From Blasia pusilla (taxonomy: Eukaryota; Marchantiophyta; Marchantiopsida; Blasiales), in the NCBI GenBank assembly GCA_050084515.1, contig CM114271.1, positions 38,936,001 through 39,000,000 on the forward strand: a stretch of 64,000 nt of DNA. Direction: 5' to 3'. The notes below the pieces were generated by a model. It searched no databases. It had not been told where the DNA came from and worked only from the letters and a program-made list of their open reading frames with translations. The stretch's first letter is position 1. The number at the start of each line of letters is the position of its first letter. Shown in pieces: positions 1-12,973 of this stretch. Both the position numbers and the translations under genes were made by a program.

Positions 1-1860
1 GACAATCTAGATCCTTGTTTTAGCACTTCTCAGGAGTTTCCACAGCCTCTACAGACCAATTTTTCATCAAGCTTATAAAATAAGTGGTACGTAATGAAGC
101 TATAGACTAGAGAATTTCTGTCTGGCTTCAAATGCTTAATCCAATGTGGAGTTCAATTGGAACTGTTGTTTATGTAACAAAAGCCGTCATAATATTGTGA
201 GATCTATGCCTGTAGACTCGGGAGATTGTGACGAACTCGGGATGTCCTCTATGAATGCAGGTTTTCGTAATCAAGAAAGAATTTCTGAAGCAAGAGGTAG
301 ATCCATGCAGTGATCTTTGCCTATGAAGAAGAAAGCCTTGAGTGAACCCAGAATGCTCTTCTTAGTTTTAATATCCCCTTTGCAATCCTGAATCTTGGTG
401 ACTCCATTGACACACAGTACTTGTGAGAACCTTCTGCCCTCATTTCTGTGATGGATTGCAGGAGCTTTTGAGATGAGGTCATGGGCTTTGTAGACTGTGA
501 ACTTGGCACAACAAATTTACTAAGAGCAGTAAGTAAAGTGTGATGGAAGCAAGGACCCAGAATATGTGGTACTGTTGGGAGTTGTTGTTTGGAGTTGGGA
601 GTTAGTTTCATTGTTTTCTTGTATTGATGGTCATTGTAAATGTATCCTTGTCCTTGTCCTTTGTGATCTGCACTAGTCCTGTGGATTTGGGGGTTACGAT
701 TTCTTAGACCCAAACTCTTCCTTCTCCAGTATGGCACCTTGATTCAGACCCATTTGTCGTTTGTCGATGAAAGAGCCGCCAAGGTTCACTTGTACCACAC
801 TATGGTAAAACGACACACAAAGTAGCTACAGGACAGTTGCTCATATTCTTTAGGTTTGGGTTTAGGTTTTAGGGTAGCCATTTTAGTTGTGGAGTCAAGA
901 TGAATGACTACCAAATTCATGAATCACCTTTTTAGAGCACTTGTGCCATGTGAGTCACGAGTTATGATAGTCTTTGGCCCAGGCTGCTGTGTATAACTTC
1001 AGGTTTCGTGTCCATGTCTGCAGTCACTTCTTTTCGAGTAGACTTCTTCATGGGCTCACATTTGACTTCAGAATCTGGCAACCTATCTTGGAGGGAAACT
1101 GGATTGCAATGATCGCATGGAACCAACTCCAAAAGCCCAGGGTCAATCAAAATGTCGGGCACCAAAGCAAAAACAATAATTGTCATCTCTGGGCCCCTGA
1201 TAAACTATCTGTCAAGAAGCATCCGCACCAGCATCACAAATAGAAGATGGATGGCCCATCGTTATCCTTTTCTAGCCTTTGGAAGTGTTAGAGATAGCCT
1301 TTAATGAGTCATCTGCCTGCTATTGGCGCTAAGGGCCAAGTGTAATCTACCTCTGTTGAGAAGCATCGTCATCATAATTCAGTCAAAACAGCAGGTCCCA
1401 AAGGCACTAGGAGATGATGCCAACTTGCTCCAGCTCCTGTCATGATTAGTTGAAATCACCAGACACCTACGAAAAGTTGCGCTAAAAACAAGCATGAACG
1501 TAAGAATCCAGATCTTTACATTCATGCCTATTTTTAGATGATCTTCTGATCTGGATAAATTCTTTGTGAACCCCTACGACACGAGGCATAAAAACAGAGC
1601 TCATCATCCCTGTCCATTTTTTCGACATGATAAATAACATTTCATTTATGTCTTTAATCTCCAAATGCTTTAAACTTCGACACATGGGCATGGTTATTTG
1701 CAATGCATGATGTTGTAATAAAGGTTCAAGAAGATAAATTGTTTGAAAGGAAGACATCACATTATATTACCGCGAACTCTTCCCCTTTGTTAGAAAGTCT
1801 TCTTATACCTTGGGTCCTAGGGCTTCACAAAGAATTTATTAAGAACTGCATACTTTTCAA
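1..1860. other. AT-rich DNA without a recognised gene
   Basis: No open frame here carries a motif I recognise. The longest is a 138-codon minus-strand frame at 321-737; its translation is basic, Ser/Pro/Gln-rich and shows no domain. The stretch could be decayed retroelement DNA, but no protease, reverse transcriptase or integrase motif was seen on either strand. Confidence 0.4.
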
Positions 1861-1980
1861 TAGGTAAGGGGAGGAAAAGTAATGGGGAAGCTTTAGAAGG
1901 AATATACTCAAAATTGTTTAGTTTTCCATAGGAAAGTGAGTCGGAGGAGGAGTGTAGGCATAGGAACGAAATTTCAAAGG

Positions 1981-3160
1981 GTAGGACTTCCAAGGAAATT
2001 TATTAAAAAGGTGAAATTTTCAGTGGGGTAGAAGAAGGTAGGAGAGAAGGAACCAAGAGACCTTCCTCCGACCCACTCCATCCCTTCGAAAAGGGAAAGG
2101 ACACAACTTCTCAATCCCTCCCTAGAGAGATGGAAAGAAAATGAGAGAGTCCGCCTCTTTCCCAATCCATCTTCTTCTGAGGGAGGAAGAGGCGGACTCT
2201 CTCATCTTCTTGTGAGGGAGAGTCCATCCATCTTCTTATGCATCCCTCTAATTTGTTCTTTTGGAAAGGAAGGAAGAGTAGATGGAGGAAAAGAGCTTAT
2301 ATCCGTCCCTACTCTCTTGGAGAACGTGATGGAGTGAGCCCATCTTAGTGCCCCCATCTCTAGTTCCTTTGGAGAGACACGGACAGAAAATAGGAAAGGG
2401 GAGAGAGTTCATAAACCTATCTCCTTAGAGGGGAGGTATAAGTCTCGAGGGTTTCCTCTCTCTTTCTCTTAGTCACGCCTCCACAAGGGACAAAGGCCCC
2501 TCTTTGGAGAGTTGAGGAGGGCACGAAAGGTATTGTTGAAAGATGAATAAAGGGTGGGAGAGGGGAATACATTTTCAAAAGGGGGGCTTCATAGAGAATT
2601 TAATAAAAAAAATTAAATTCAACAGGGGATGGGTAGATGAGATAGATTGAAGGATATGGTAGAGGAGAAGGAACAAATCCACCTTCCTCGACCCTCTCTA
2701 TTCCTTACGAAATGAAGGGATGGAATTTTGCATCCCTCTTCCAAAGGATAAAGAATACATAAAGGTGAATTTTTCTCTTTATCCTTACCCTCTTCCCGAA
2801 ATAAGGGAGTCCATGATCACCCTTCCTACCTATTCCCAAGAGAAAGGAAGGAAGTTAATATCCATCCTCCCAACTTCGTCCTTACCCTCTCCAAATAGAG
2901 AGAAAAGATATAGAAGCGAGGGAGGGTAGGGATATACCCTCCAAAAAGGCAAGGTACGTAGAGGGTAGAGATTGAGTATGAGATGGATTGATAATAGGAG
3001 AAAGTGAAAATGGAGGGACCTTCTATATTTTGAAGCATAGGGGGGTTCCTAGTAATTCCTACCTTTTTTTAGAGGGACCAAGATGAATCATCCATCTCTA
3101 TCTCTAGAGGTCCAAAGAGGGTCCCTTTGGCTCAATGCATCAAGATTATAGTAAAAGAGT
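1981..3160. repeat. Diverged direct repeats rich in GGGAG/CTCCC
   Basis: The segment at about 1,983-2,099 recurs in diverged form at about 2,582-2,719. The shared order is an AATTTAATAAAAA-like tract, a GGGGTAG-type purine run, then GAGAAGGAAC and a CCTTCCTC...CCCT stretch. Further shorter echoes run to about 3,130. Reading frames across the block (for example 1,974-2,165 minus) are low-complexity products of the repeat. It is probably an old non-autonomous element or local amplification; no terminal repeats or target duplication were identified. Confidence 0.5.
2141..2205. repeat. Inverted repeat with 19-bp perfect arms
   Basis: The left arm at 2,141-2,159 (starting ATGAGAGAGTCC) is the exact reverse complement of the right arm at 2,187-2,205, with a 27-base loop. 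The RNA of either strand could fold into a stable stem. It lies inside the purine-rich repeat block, so it may be a by-product of local inversion rather than a functional element. Confidence 0.8.
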
Positions 3161-3169
3161 CCATTATTT

Positions 3170-5010
3170 GCAAAAGAACGAGAACACTTATTTAATGTTA
3201 TATTGGAAAGGAAAATTTGTGTACACATAGTAAAAAATAATTGAGTATAAAAAATTCATGATACATTTTGTTTAATCATAATGGAAATTCAACCTCTATG
3301 AGATGACACTTGAAGTTAAATTCCTTCAAGTATGGAGAGGAACCCATGTCCATCATTTTCCCTGTGTAGTCCACCTTCCCCATCAGGACCAGCCAAGAAG
3401 ACTCTTCTATAATTTCAATCCTATGCATTAGATTCCCCCTCCAAGAATTGCACTTGGCCAAAATCCATATTTCACCTTCAATACCTTTTCTTGAACTAGG
3501 AGAATTCCATTCCCTAAGGTAGGGTTTTGTGATTTTGTGAATTTTTTATTACCATGGATAATAAAACCTAGGTTAAAGCAAGTTCCAACCTCCTCTCACT
3601 TAAGCAGAAGTGGCGTCATGCATGGAGGGTTACATTCATCCAAGATCTTGACCAACCATTGTTGTATGATCTCAACAAGCCCATACCATCATATAATCCA
3701 ACTCTAAAAGCCAATTTATTTCCACCCAAATTTTTTTATCTAAAGGGCCTCCAGATTCCTAGGCTGTTGCATCATCATTGGAAAAGTATCCCATTCCCAC
3801 AAGAAAACTAGACCAAACACATTTACAAAGTATGGTGATCATTCTAGGACCTTGGTGGACTTGAATGTACCTCAATATATTCCCCTTGACGTGCTACCAC
3901 CTTTGCATGAGAGGTATGTGCCTTTAGAGAAGAATAGACATGACACATATGGGGAACCACATACCCAAGCTCTGAAGGCAACAATATATTCCAACCCATC
4001 TCTCCACAATCAAAAGAAGTTCAAGGGAAAGGGGCCCTTTTTCCAAGAGAGATTGAAGTCCTACATATTTCAAATCCACATAAAAAAAAACTACTTATCC
4101 AAAATCCAATTGAGTTGATTGAGTCAAGTTTTTCAAGGAGAGATTGGTGGCAAAAAATGCGTGGGAATATAGTCCAAACTAAATCCAATTTTTCACAATA
4201 AATTTTTTATAAGAGCCACCAAGGAGAAGTGACGTTTAAGTATATCCATGTAATTGTCTTTGATGATGATGATCTACCCCTGACCTAGATGATAGGGATT
4301 TGATTCAATGTCTATATATCAAGGAGTTCAAGCATTTTTTGGGTTGAAGGGCTGATGGTCAAGGTAGCTCTTTTACACATAGGGAAGGATTTAGTGACAT
4401 TACGCACCATGTGCAAGATTGATCCTAAATATGGCAGCCTCTGCGTTTGTGAGATGCACTTTTCTCATGTCCACCAATCCTATCTTTTTGAAAAACCTTC
4501 CAATGATGATGAAGGATCCTTCCTTGGTAGCATATACCAATGAGATATGGAGGAGGATTGAGATGAAGAGTTTGGAATATAGCTCCATATTTCCATATGT
4601 ATGGGAATCCACAAGCTCTTATATGAAGAGATTCCATTGGAAAACTCCCCACAAACTATTTCAGATTTCTTACATCTCTTCCCCCATAAGTAGTGACAAG
4701 AAGATGATCGTCGGTTGATTTTCTTCACTTGGTGAATTTCTTTGAATTTTGCATGGATAAGACTAGCAATAAGAACAACAAGATAGTCAAGATAAAGCAT
4801 TTCCTTGAGATTTTGCCTCATGATTCAAGCATTCAATTCATCTACGCAATGATATGCCATTGTCTTACCTTGGATGAGATGAGAGTTCACACTAGGGATA
4901 CTCAATGTCCAATTTTTAAATATAACCAAGCCAAATCCATCAAGCATCAACTCAAGGTATTTGCTATTTTCGGAGCAAAGATAAAACACTTAGAGAAACC
5001 CTAAACAGAA
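3170..5010. other. AT-rich DNA without a recognised gene
   Basis: Short frames on both strands (for example 3,852-4,118 plus, 4,419-4,718 plus and 4,480-4,821 minus) are AT-driven, overlap each other and show no conserved motif. The texture is like that of the decayed retroelement DNA around 11.5-17.8 kb, but I could not place any domain. No gene is called. Confidence 0.4.
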
Positions 5011-5012
5011 AA

Positions 5013-5312
5013 GTCTGGATATGTCCTTGGACATGCCCTGCCCGCACCTGAGCCCCCACATAGACCCCGTCTGATAGAACCCTCACCCATTGCAAGGCCA
5101 GCGGCATGCCCATACCCCCATCCCACTCGGAGCACGCCCCTAGCCCGCCCGATGGGGCCCAAGCTCGCCCTACGGGCGTAACAGGCCTTGTTGTGGGCGT
5201 GCCATTGACCCCACAACGGATGCGGGCTATGTCAGCCCATGTCTATGAGGAAGGATCGGGCGCGGGCCGCAAGTATCCAAGCCCACACGGACTTTGTCCG
5301 TGTGCACTCTTG
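5013..5312. mobile_element. Degraded hAT-type MITE, family A
   Basis: This is a GC-richer block with many GCCC/GGGC words in an AT-rich setting. It has the internal signature of family A, whose best copy is at 27,163-27,614: a 'tccgtgtgcac' sub-end, runs of cccgc/gcggg, and a 'ggatatgtcc' tract at the other end. The right end reads GTGCACTCTTG, a mutated form of the family terminus GTGCAACCTTG. The left terminus and an 8-bp target duplication are not recognisable, so the boundaries are approximate. Confidence 0.5.
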
Positions 5313-8154
5313 CAAGCATTGTCATGGTTGTGCTACAATTTGTGTTGAGACACATGAACCACCATGTCACAGAGGATAAAAAATTTGATAGTGTTAAAGG
5401 TTTCAAGGAATTTATGTCCTTGGAATTTTTTGAAGGGGATTTTGAAAAAAAGGGGTTGGATATCCAACAACCCTATTCTCCAAGCCAAGCCATGCTGCAA
5501 GAGTAAATGGGTATGGACCACCACATTACAACGTGCTTGTGGCCAAATGGACAATCATATGGTTGCTCTTTTCTCAACTTTTGCCATACCTATTATAATA
5601 AACATGTAAGTTAAGAGATGGGATCGAGCCTCTTTCCAACAAGCTTGACTTTGATTGAGTATCAAGAGTACATGTGGGGAATTGACATGTAGAATCAATT
5701 CACAATGTCTCGCTCAATTCATAAACTAACTCATAAGTGGTGGCGTCATCTATTTTGATTAAGGCCCCTACCAATAGGTAGTAATAATTTCTTTTCTTTC
5801 TCCTTACGCCACGTATACTTTTAGTGCAGTTTTGGGGGAGTGGATTCGGAGTGCAGAGGCAGGAGAATGAAATTTCTCCTGCAAATGATTTTCTATTATG
5901 GATTGGTTCTCCTTTAACCGTAGATGTGGATCTAATAAAAAGAAAATCACTACTGGTGTTAATCAACACGAGTCCTGGAACCGCAATTAAATCTGACTTC
6001 AAAGGATCGGCACCCTCCGCTGCTTCTTAACAAGACGTGATTGTGAGAAAGTTTTTCTCCCCTACTTTGAATCCAAAATCCGATGATTTCAAAGATCGAT
6101 GGATGATGGTAGAAAAAATTAAATATCATGAACTTTAATAAAGGGCTGATGGAGGTTAGACTGTCATCTGAATGAGGAGCAATAAAACGGCGCAAGTCTA
6201 AAATTGGTTTCTTTGCCGAAGGGACGCATTGTCAAGTGGAGTGGAGAGGTAGAGAACCCTCACCATTTCCCATTGAGACACATGCAACTCACTAGTTTAG
6301 GATAAGGAAGGGGAGAAGGAAATCAGGACGGACATAACTTTCAAAAAATTATAGGAGGGCTATCCCTGAACCCCGATTGGCTAGAACATTATAGTTGTCA
6401 GAAAATTGACCCTACTATAGTTGAGCCCCGAGTACAACACAAAACTTCATTTCCCATATTCTCGTATTGCCCTAATTTCTTGTCCTCCCCCAAGAATTTC
6501 TTCCTGTTGTCTTCCCTCCTTCTAAACCCTCTCCGTGATCCGAGATCCCAACCCTCGTCCCAAACCCATGGCTGCATACTGGTTTGGGATAGATAGTCTT
6601 TTGACTAACTCTTGGATTTTTTGGGTGTTGATGAGATCAAAGTTCATCATCAAAAGTGGCCTTAAACCTCTACTCATCCTCAGAGAAAAGTATCTTTCTC
6701 GAAAAAATTCAGGGCAATTAGACTTTTTAGAAAAATCCACCCTAATAATTCTTCCTAAATTTTCATTTCCCTTAAAATTTAAAAATGTGAAATTTTGACC
6801 AATATTAGGGTAAAGAAAGTGGTTGTCATTATGCACTTTTTTAGTCTATCAAACTTGAATACTATGCAATGATCCTCAATACCTACAATTGCATACCTCA
6901 ATTTCTCTATAAACCACTCTCATGTTTCTATGTTTTCAATGGGAGCAAGTGCATGTGCAAGGATGATGACTTTTCCTCTATCATCCAAATTTTTTGCCAA
7001 AATAATTGGGTAGGATACTTTTGATTTGTTGTATAACATGCGTCAAGGGATATAACCGCTGGAAGCAATCCAAAATCCCTTGACACACTAAGGAGTGCAC
7101 AAAAATCCTCTTCAAGATTGTGGTACCATCGTGAGAACTCCACTCAATAATGTACCCATGGTTGGAAGTTTTCATGGGCACCAATAACGTTGGTATCATA
7201 TGGAAAGATTCAACTTGGTTTCCTAGCATCCAATCACGATAGTGCTATCTGCATCTCCACATCAACTTATATTCCCCAATTTTTCTATCATATGAGTTTG
7301 AAATATGTCAATCATTTGTTGACATATTTCAACAATGTTGACCAATGGGAATGTTCCTTCTCTAAGCACGTCCCATCCAACTTCTTATCTAAGATGTAAG
7401 ATGTCTGAACGTGTGAATCTAGCATATGGAAAACTTGTTGCAAAGTATCTTTGAGGGCTTGTACTAGGGAAGTGGTGGTGTCCGACATGTGCATATGCTT
7501 GCCACGGAAATCTTGTGCTTGTGTAGTTGAAATAATTGGCTGCCCATGAGGGCATCTACCACAAAAAGATGTTAAGGAGCATTGATATTTCCCACATGCA
7601 CCACTAGCCAACTCTTATTGCCTTTCTCTCCCTACCATCGTCTGCCTCGCTGGTAGACGTCCTATAGCCAAGTGCTTTTCTTGATTGTTTCTTTCATTTC
7701 CAAGAGGGCAACCATACGCATTTTGATAATAAAATATGGTCCCTTCTAGAGATCCTCTCCTCTAGTGGTAGTGTTGCATTTCCCTTGACTACCTTGGGAA
7801 ATATCGGCAACCATTGAAATCGGTTAGCGCTTCAAAAAAAATTAAACAAAAATTTAAAAATAATCTCAAAGTTAAAAAGGTGCACAAGTAATATTTGCGT
7901 GATTTAATATGAAAATATCCTACAAAAATTTGATAATAAATTACTCCCCACCCCTCTCATAGGCTCATACATTGGTTTTCTTTTTTAAAATAAAATTACT
8001 TTGACATGTATCATAATATGTCTCAAAATTATTTTTATCATCCTAATTAGAGGTTGTATTAGGATTATTGAAATCATATTGAAACATGATATTATTAATA
8101 TTACATTAATCCAAATCATATAGAAATATGACATTACTAGTTACGGCCCCTTCA
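5313..8154. other. Intergenic DNA without a recognised gene
   Basis: No coding motif was recognised. At 5,859-5,882 there is a 9-bp-arm stem-loop (GCAGGAGAA and its complement) next to the word GAGTGCAGAGGC. The same word recurs at about 8,168 beside another small stem (CAGAATA/TATTCTG), hinting at a shared non-autonomous element. From about 7,800 to 8,150 the sequence becomes strongly AT-rich. Frames at 5,700-6,002, 6,522-6,836 and 7,312-7,611 (all minus) look like chance frames. Confidence 0.4.
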
Positions 8155-8975
8155 GATAGTCGAGTTTGAGTGCAGAGGCTCCAGAATACAAGTTATTCTG
8201 CAGCCTCTCTACCCTTGATGTGGAGTTTTAGATGGTCAGATGCGTTTAGGATTCTAGTGCATTAATACGATTCTTCTTGGCTCTGGCGGAGCATTACTCT
8301 CTTCCCTCTGAACCCTCTGGCCGTATTAGTCTCTCCGGAGTGTGAGTGCACAATTCAAGTTATTATGTGAATTTGGAGACGGTGCTCTCCCTTCACGATT
8401 CTTCTTGGCCGTATTTCTTCTGTGTCCCTCTGCTGGAGCATTACTCTCTTCCCTCCGAACCCTCTTCCTCGGGCCGAATTATTGGGGGTGTCATAATACC
8501 TCCTATCCGGGATTTTAGTGTCCCCGAATCTCTCTATCCGGAGACTCGCCAGATCCCCAATGGGTAGCTCCCGAGCTACCCGTTTTGGTGCTCCCGGGAA
8601 GGATCATTCTGGCCCGTTTGCATTTCTTCTCGGGTATCCATTGGAATTAAGGCTAGCAGCTGACATACACGGGCCAACGCAAAACTCCCGCCCCCTCCTC
8701 TTCTGGGAGTAGCCCACTGGATTTCCGGGCCGGCCGCTCTAACCCGGACGATTCTGAATAGCCAGTAAATTGACACCCCCTGCTGTCTCCGAAGTCATTT
8801 TTCTCTTCCCTCCACACCCTCTTCCTCGAGCCGTATTATTATCTTCGGAGTCCGAGTGTAGAGTCAATTTAAGTAAAAAAATATTTCATTTTTTTCGTAT
8901 TTTTTCTCCGTGGGAGCATTACTCTCTTCCCTCCTCTTCCGCTGGTACTATTAGTCTCTCCGGAGTCCTTAAGCC
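8155..8975. repeat. Imperfect repeats around a GAGCATTACTCTCTTCCCTCC core
   Basis: A module of about 60-70 bp occurs in diverged form near 8,285-8,345, 8,420-8,480, 8,800-8,850 and 8,925-8,970. The shared order is a 'gattcttcttgg' lead in the first two copies, 'gagcattactctcttccctc', 'ccctcttcc' and 'ttagtctctccggagt'. Spacing is irregular, so this is either a much-rearranged tandem array or several nested short elements. Frames within it (8,346-8,567 and 8,518-8,712 plus) simply translate the repeat. Confidence 0.5.
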
Positions 8976-10260
8976 AAACTCGAGGGCGCATACTGGTTGG
9001 GACCTTGCAAGCAACCATGCCATACACAACCCTTAATTAATAACTTCACTTTGTCTACCAATTTAAGACCTTGCTAAGATTGACAAAAATATTTTTGAGC
9101 AAAATTTAATCAAATTGTGAATAGTTGAAAAATACATCTTCTAATTAATATATAAATTAAATCCCAACCGTACATTTCGCCGTTTTTTAATGATGATCCT
9201 CAACAAATATACATGATGGAAAGTCCATCCCAAAAACAAAGAATCAAGTGTCCACGGGTCACAACCGGCCTTGAAAACCGGCTCCATGGGGTCGTTACTT
9301 GTTCCCATTCCTCGCAGATAGCAAAATCAATACACATGCGACACGACATCCTCAAATGGCCAAGTGGATATTCATGCGAATTCCGTCTCTCACTTTTCGC
9401 GATTTCCACCGACGGGATTCGGGAAGCACCCTCTTCGAACTTACGGAGGAGTCGGTCACGTCACGCACTGGCCGTGAAAAGTAGCCAATGGGACGAGGAC
9501 CGGGGTACTTTCATAAATAAGAAGCCTTGTAAGCATGGTCTTATCCGAGAGGAGAGGCCCGGCGATCGGATGCCTTCATGTGATGGGTCTGAAACCGTCT
9601 GACATGGTCGAGCCACTGGACAGTCGTTGAAGGAGACTCACCCACCGCAATTTGCTGTGTCCGTATCGAAGTGGGCCCAGCCCATCATAACGGGGCCTGT
9701 ATCCCCTCATCATCACACCCCAAATCTTGTCACGTGTCAGGTATACCTTTTGCGGTCGTTTCTGCCGTAGTGGCGGTCTTTTCGCGGCAGTACTATACTA
9801 CTATTGCTACTTGTTCTATGTGGGCCCCATGGATGGAGCTCTATCCATCCAAGTTTTGGCGGCAGGTGACTCGTTATGGACGGGAGCGTCTTAGTTAGCT
9901 TTTGGCCGGTGATACACTCAAGTGCTAAAATGTTCAGGCGACAAATTTCCGCTCTCCGTGGAGCCGGAACGGAGGCAAGTAACGAATAAATTGAATCCTT
10001 ATCGCCGAAACGAAAGTATGAGATCGATGAGCTGGCGAGCGGCAATCAAACTTCCTCTTCTATTCTATTCTCGGCGAGCCTATTGGTCAAACATAGTCGC
10101 AATAGCTAGACACCTGTCACCTGTCCTTATGGCGCCAGCTGTCCCAGTCTCTCATGGTGAAGATATTTCCCAGCATTTGCGGTACGTCGATATTTGAGGG
10201 TGGCTTCTATTCCGGGGTCACATATATAATAGATATTTCGTTTGGGACGTCATGGTCCAT
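8976..10260. other. CpG-richer island, no recognised gene
   Basis: From about 9,200 to 10,200 the sequence is clearly richer in G+C and CpG words (ccgg, cgcg, gtcg) than its flanks, like the F-box gene region at 31-35 kb. Two plus-strand frames (9,213-9,602, 129 codons; 9,922-10,197, 91 codons) and one minus frame (9,737-10,045) are open, but none shows a domain I recognise or a convincing gene structure. It could be a decayed host gene, a promoter region or young unique DNA. Confidence 0.35.
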
Positions 10261-11480
10261 CGTAGTTTTTAGCACAAATTTATATTATTATTGAAAAAAC
10301 AATTAATTTGTAAATATTTGTAAGAAAATTCCTTCTAAATTATGGGTTTAAACATTTTTTTTTAATTTATGTAAACATGATCTATCCCTCGCTCCCACAC
10401 GGGTTGCTACAATAAACTTACAGTAAGTGATTATCTTAATAAATTTCCGGCTTATTAATCTTCCTACAACTCTCCAAGAGTTTTTTTTTTTTTTTTTCTT
10501 ATTTTTAAATTAAAGATATAAATATAAATTTATTTTATGAAATTAAATTATTAAATTGAATTTTAATAATTTTATTAGTTGAAAGGACCATTGTTCTATT
10601 AAAGGTTGAAAGAACACTCTCTAATGATAATACAAAATCTGTATAAATATGTTTTGTTTATTGGGAGAAGCATCATCCTTAAAAAAATTCTAGTACATAA
10701 TTTAGATGAGATAAAAATTTATGCGAAAAGGAATTTTCAAATGTATAGATTCACATAGTATTAAGTTTGGCCTGTTAATATAAGGAGCAACAATGTTAAG
10801 AGTATAACAATGTTAATATAAGAGTAGACGACGTTGAGGCAAATTGGAAGGGAGGCATGTGCTCAAAAACTCTATTGGTTAGATACGACTTTTCATGACA
10901 CAATTATAACTTAGAAATGTGCATTCCTAAATACACTAAATATATAGGAAGTTTGATAAGAGGATCATTCAAACATTATAGAAATCTGAACGGAAGAGAA
11001 GTAGATAGGATTGGAATGCACGTGTATGTTTCATCAAGACATGACTTAAACAATAAGGTCATCCACATCTTTGTTTCTTCAAGTCAAAATAGTAGTATTC
11101 CTTGAGAAACCTATCCCATGAAACCTTTATGGACGGTTCTCAACTTCTCATATATTGTGTTAAGAAAATCTTTTATCATGTTTATGTTGTAGTCAACTTC
11201 TTATATTGATTCCATGATATCTTCTCCAAAATAAAGGAAAATCGGAAGGAAGACATGTATTCATGAACTTTGTTGAATAGATATAGCTAATCACTTCATT
11301 AGTATATATATATATATAGAGGAAGGTTGAAATTTAAGGGTCATCTTGTAATCCACCCATAAAACTTATGTACATTTGGGACTAAGCCAACATGACATCG
11401 TCCCTAAGAAACTAAGTCAAGAAGCGATATCAAATACAATATATGTCTATTATGCCACCCTCTTGAACATTCATCGTAGA
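10261..11480. other. AT-rich DNA without a gene
   Basis: Strongly AT-rich, with a T run at about 10,481-10,497 and a short TA repeat near 11,305-11,318. No open frame with a recognisable motif is present. A decayed Ty3/gypsy element begins somewhere near the right end, but its left boundary (LTR) could not be located. Confidence 0.45.
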
Positions 11481-11943
11481 TAAGCTTCATGATTGCTCCC
11501 TCGTCAAACCCACATAACATGCATCTTAAGCCCACATGAAGTTAGGAACCACCCCCAGTATTGGATCCACACTCCCATTAATGTTTGGAAGATGATATGG
11601 CTTAAATTTATGCGTATGATACACATTGATCTTAGGAGGAGGAGGAGGATGATTTCCCATATGGGGCACAAACATCCACTACACTAACACCAGTGAGACT
11701 ATCTTAGATACATATGTTTGTGCTATTGTACGACAAGTGTATGTCCACTCGTTATGATATAGAGCATGGAGCATTACAAGGTCATCTAACTGATACGTTC
11801 TTTCCAAATTATAATATGTATAGGCGAGATGTGTTGGCACACCACATGATGGGGGAGTACTTGTCATTGTTCGCTCCATTGAACAAGGACATAGTCAAAG
11901 GTATTAAGGGCCCTTTACCACTCGCTTGGTTATACATCCAAAT

Positions 11944-12004
11944 CTATCATGGGGTCATCACTTCTTCCATAAGGAGATTGGAAGAAGTGATGATCCCATG
12001 ATAG
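11944..12004. repeat. Stem-loop with 25-bp arms (one mismatch)
   Basis: The arm at 11,944-11,968 (starting CTATCATGGGG) is complementary to 11,980-12,004 with a single mismatch and an 11-base loop. It lies in the presumed gag region of the decayed Ty3/gypsy element. Such a near-perfect stem in otherwise eroded DNA suggests a recent local inverted duplication. Confidence 0.8.
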
Positions 12005-12493
12005 CATGAACGTATTTGTCCCCTTGTTGTTGTGGTGACTCAAGGAAATGGGAGAGTGATCAAATGACATGGAGATGGGGTTGAGTTGGACTCACATGAG
12101 AGGACCGACAAGCAACATGCTTGGATTCCAAGTCACATTTTTTGAGGCATTTCACACACCATCAATAGTGCCTAGATGATCGATTGTACTTATTAGTGGT
12201 ACAGACCATATGGATACATAAACATTGCGAGGAGTTGGAAAGATGACTTTCCATATTGGCTTAGGTGGAGCCAACGTCAAGTATATAATTGATAATGGTC
12301 ACTGAGGTATATTAGACTCCATTTTTTCTCGCCATGGACTTGGTAACAATGAGATTTTGACCAACTAGGATGTTTTGACTAGCTGACATAATGTGTGAGT
12401 GTGGAGAGGTATTGCCTTTTGTACAAAGATAGTTGGTGTGGATTTGGTGAGCCCAACCTTGAAGCATGCGCTTAGGATATCCCTTATTGATTT

Positions 12494-12739
12494 GTGATAG
12501 GTTGCACAGTTATGAGGTTGATAGATATGCTAGCTAGATCTAGGATAGAGCAAGCCACGGTGATGCCAAGGGTGGTCTTCCGCTTGGTTAGTTCAACAAA
12601 TACAATATACCATCCATATCATGTTCTACTTGATTCCGGAGCAGAGCCCTTGATGTTAGAGAAGAGATTGTGTTTGGCGTTTGGTCATTGAGGAAATATT
12701 GAGTTGTGTCCCTTCCAGATATAGACCTCAATTGGGGGC
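12494..12739 (+). pseudogene. Retropepsin fragment of the Ty3/gypsy element
   Basis: A 65-codon open stretch (12,494-12,691) contains VLLDSGAEPLML, the active-site motif of retroviral-type aspartic protease (DSG with the hydrophobic run on both sides). The matching stretch at 52.6 kb reads LLDYGAQPLML. Retropepsins act as dimers and cleave the element's polyproteins. Here the frame ends soon after the active site and the flap region is eroded, so it is non-functional. The reading frame is then interrupted by the MITE nest starting at 12,902. Confidence 0.75.
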
Positions 12740-12973
12740 ATTTCACCCATACAATTTATGAGTGAGCAGGAGTTAGTGCATAAATTCTAGCGAGAGCATG
12801 TATTAGATAGTGTGATTTTGCGCACACGTGCTCCTCCCAAAAATCAAAGATGAACATCATACTTCCCATCAACATCTTATATGACTCTGTTGGGTTCATA
12901 ACAAGGTTGCACACGGACAAAGTCTGTGTTTGTGGACATGTCCCTACAGGCCTGGATACTTGTAGCCCGCCTC

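Noticed and set aside
321-737. 138-codon minus-strand frame
   Set aside because: No domain, no supporting gene structure, AT-rich surroundings.
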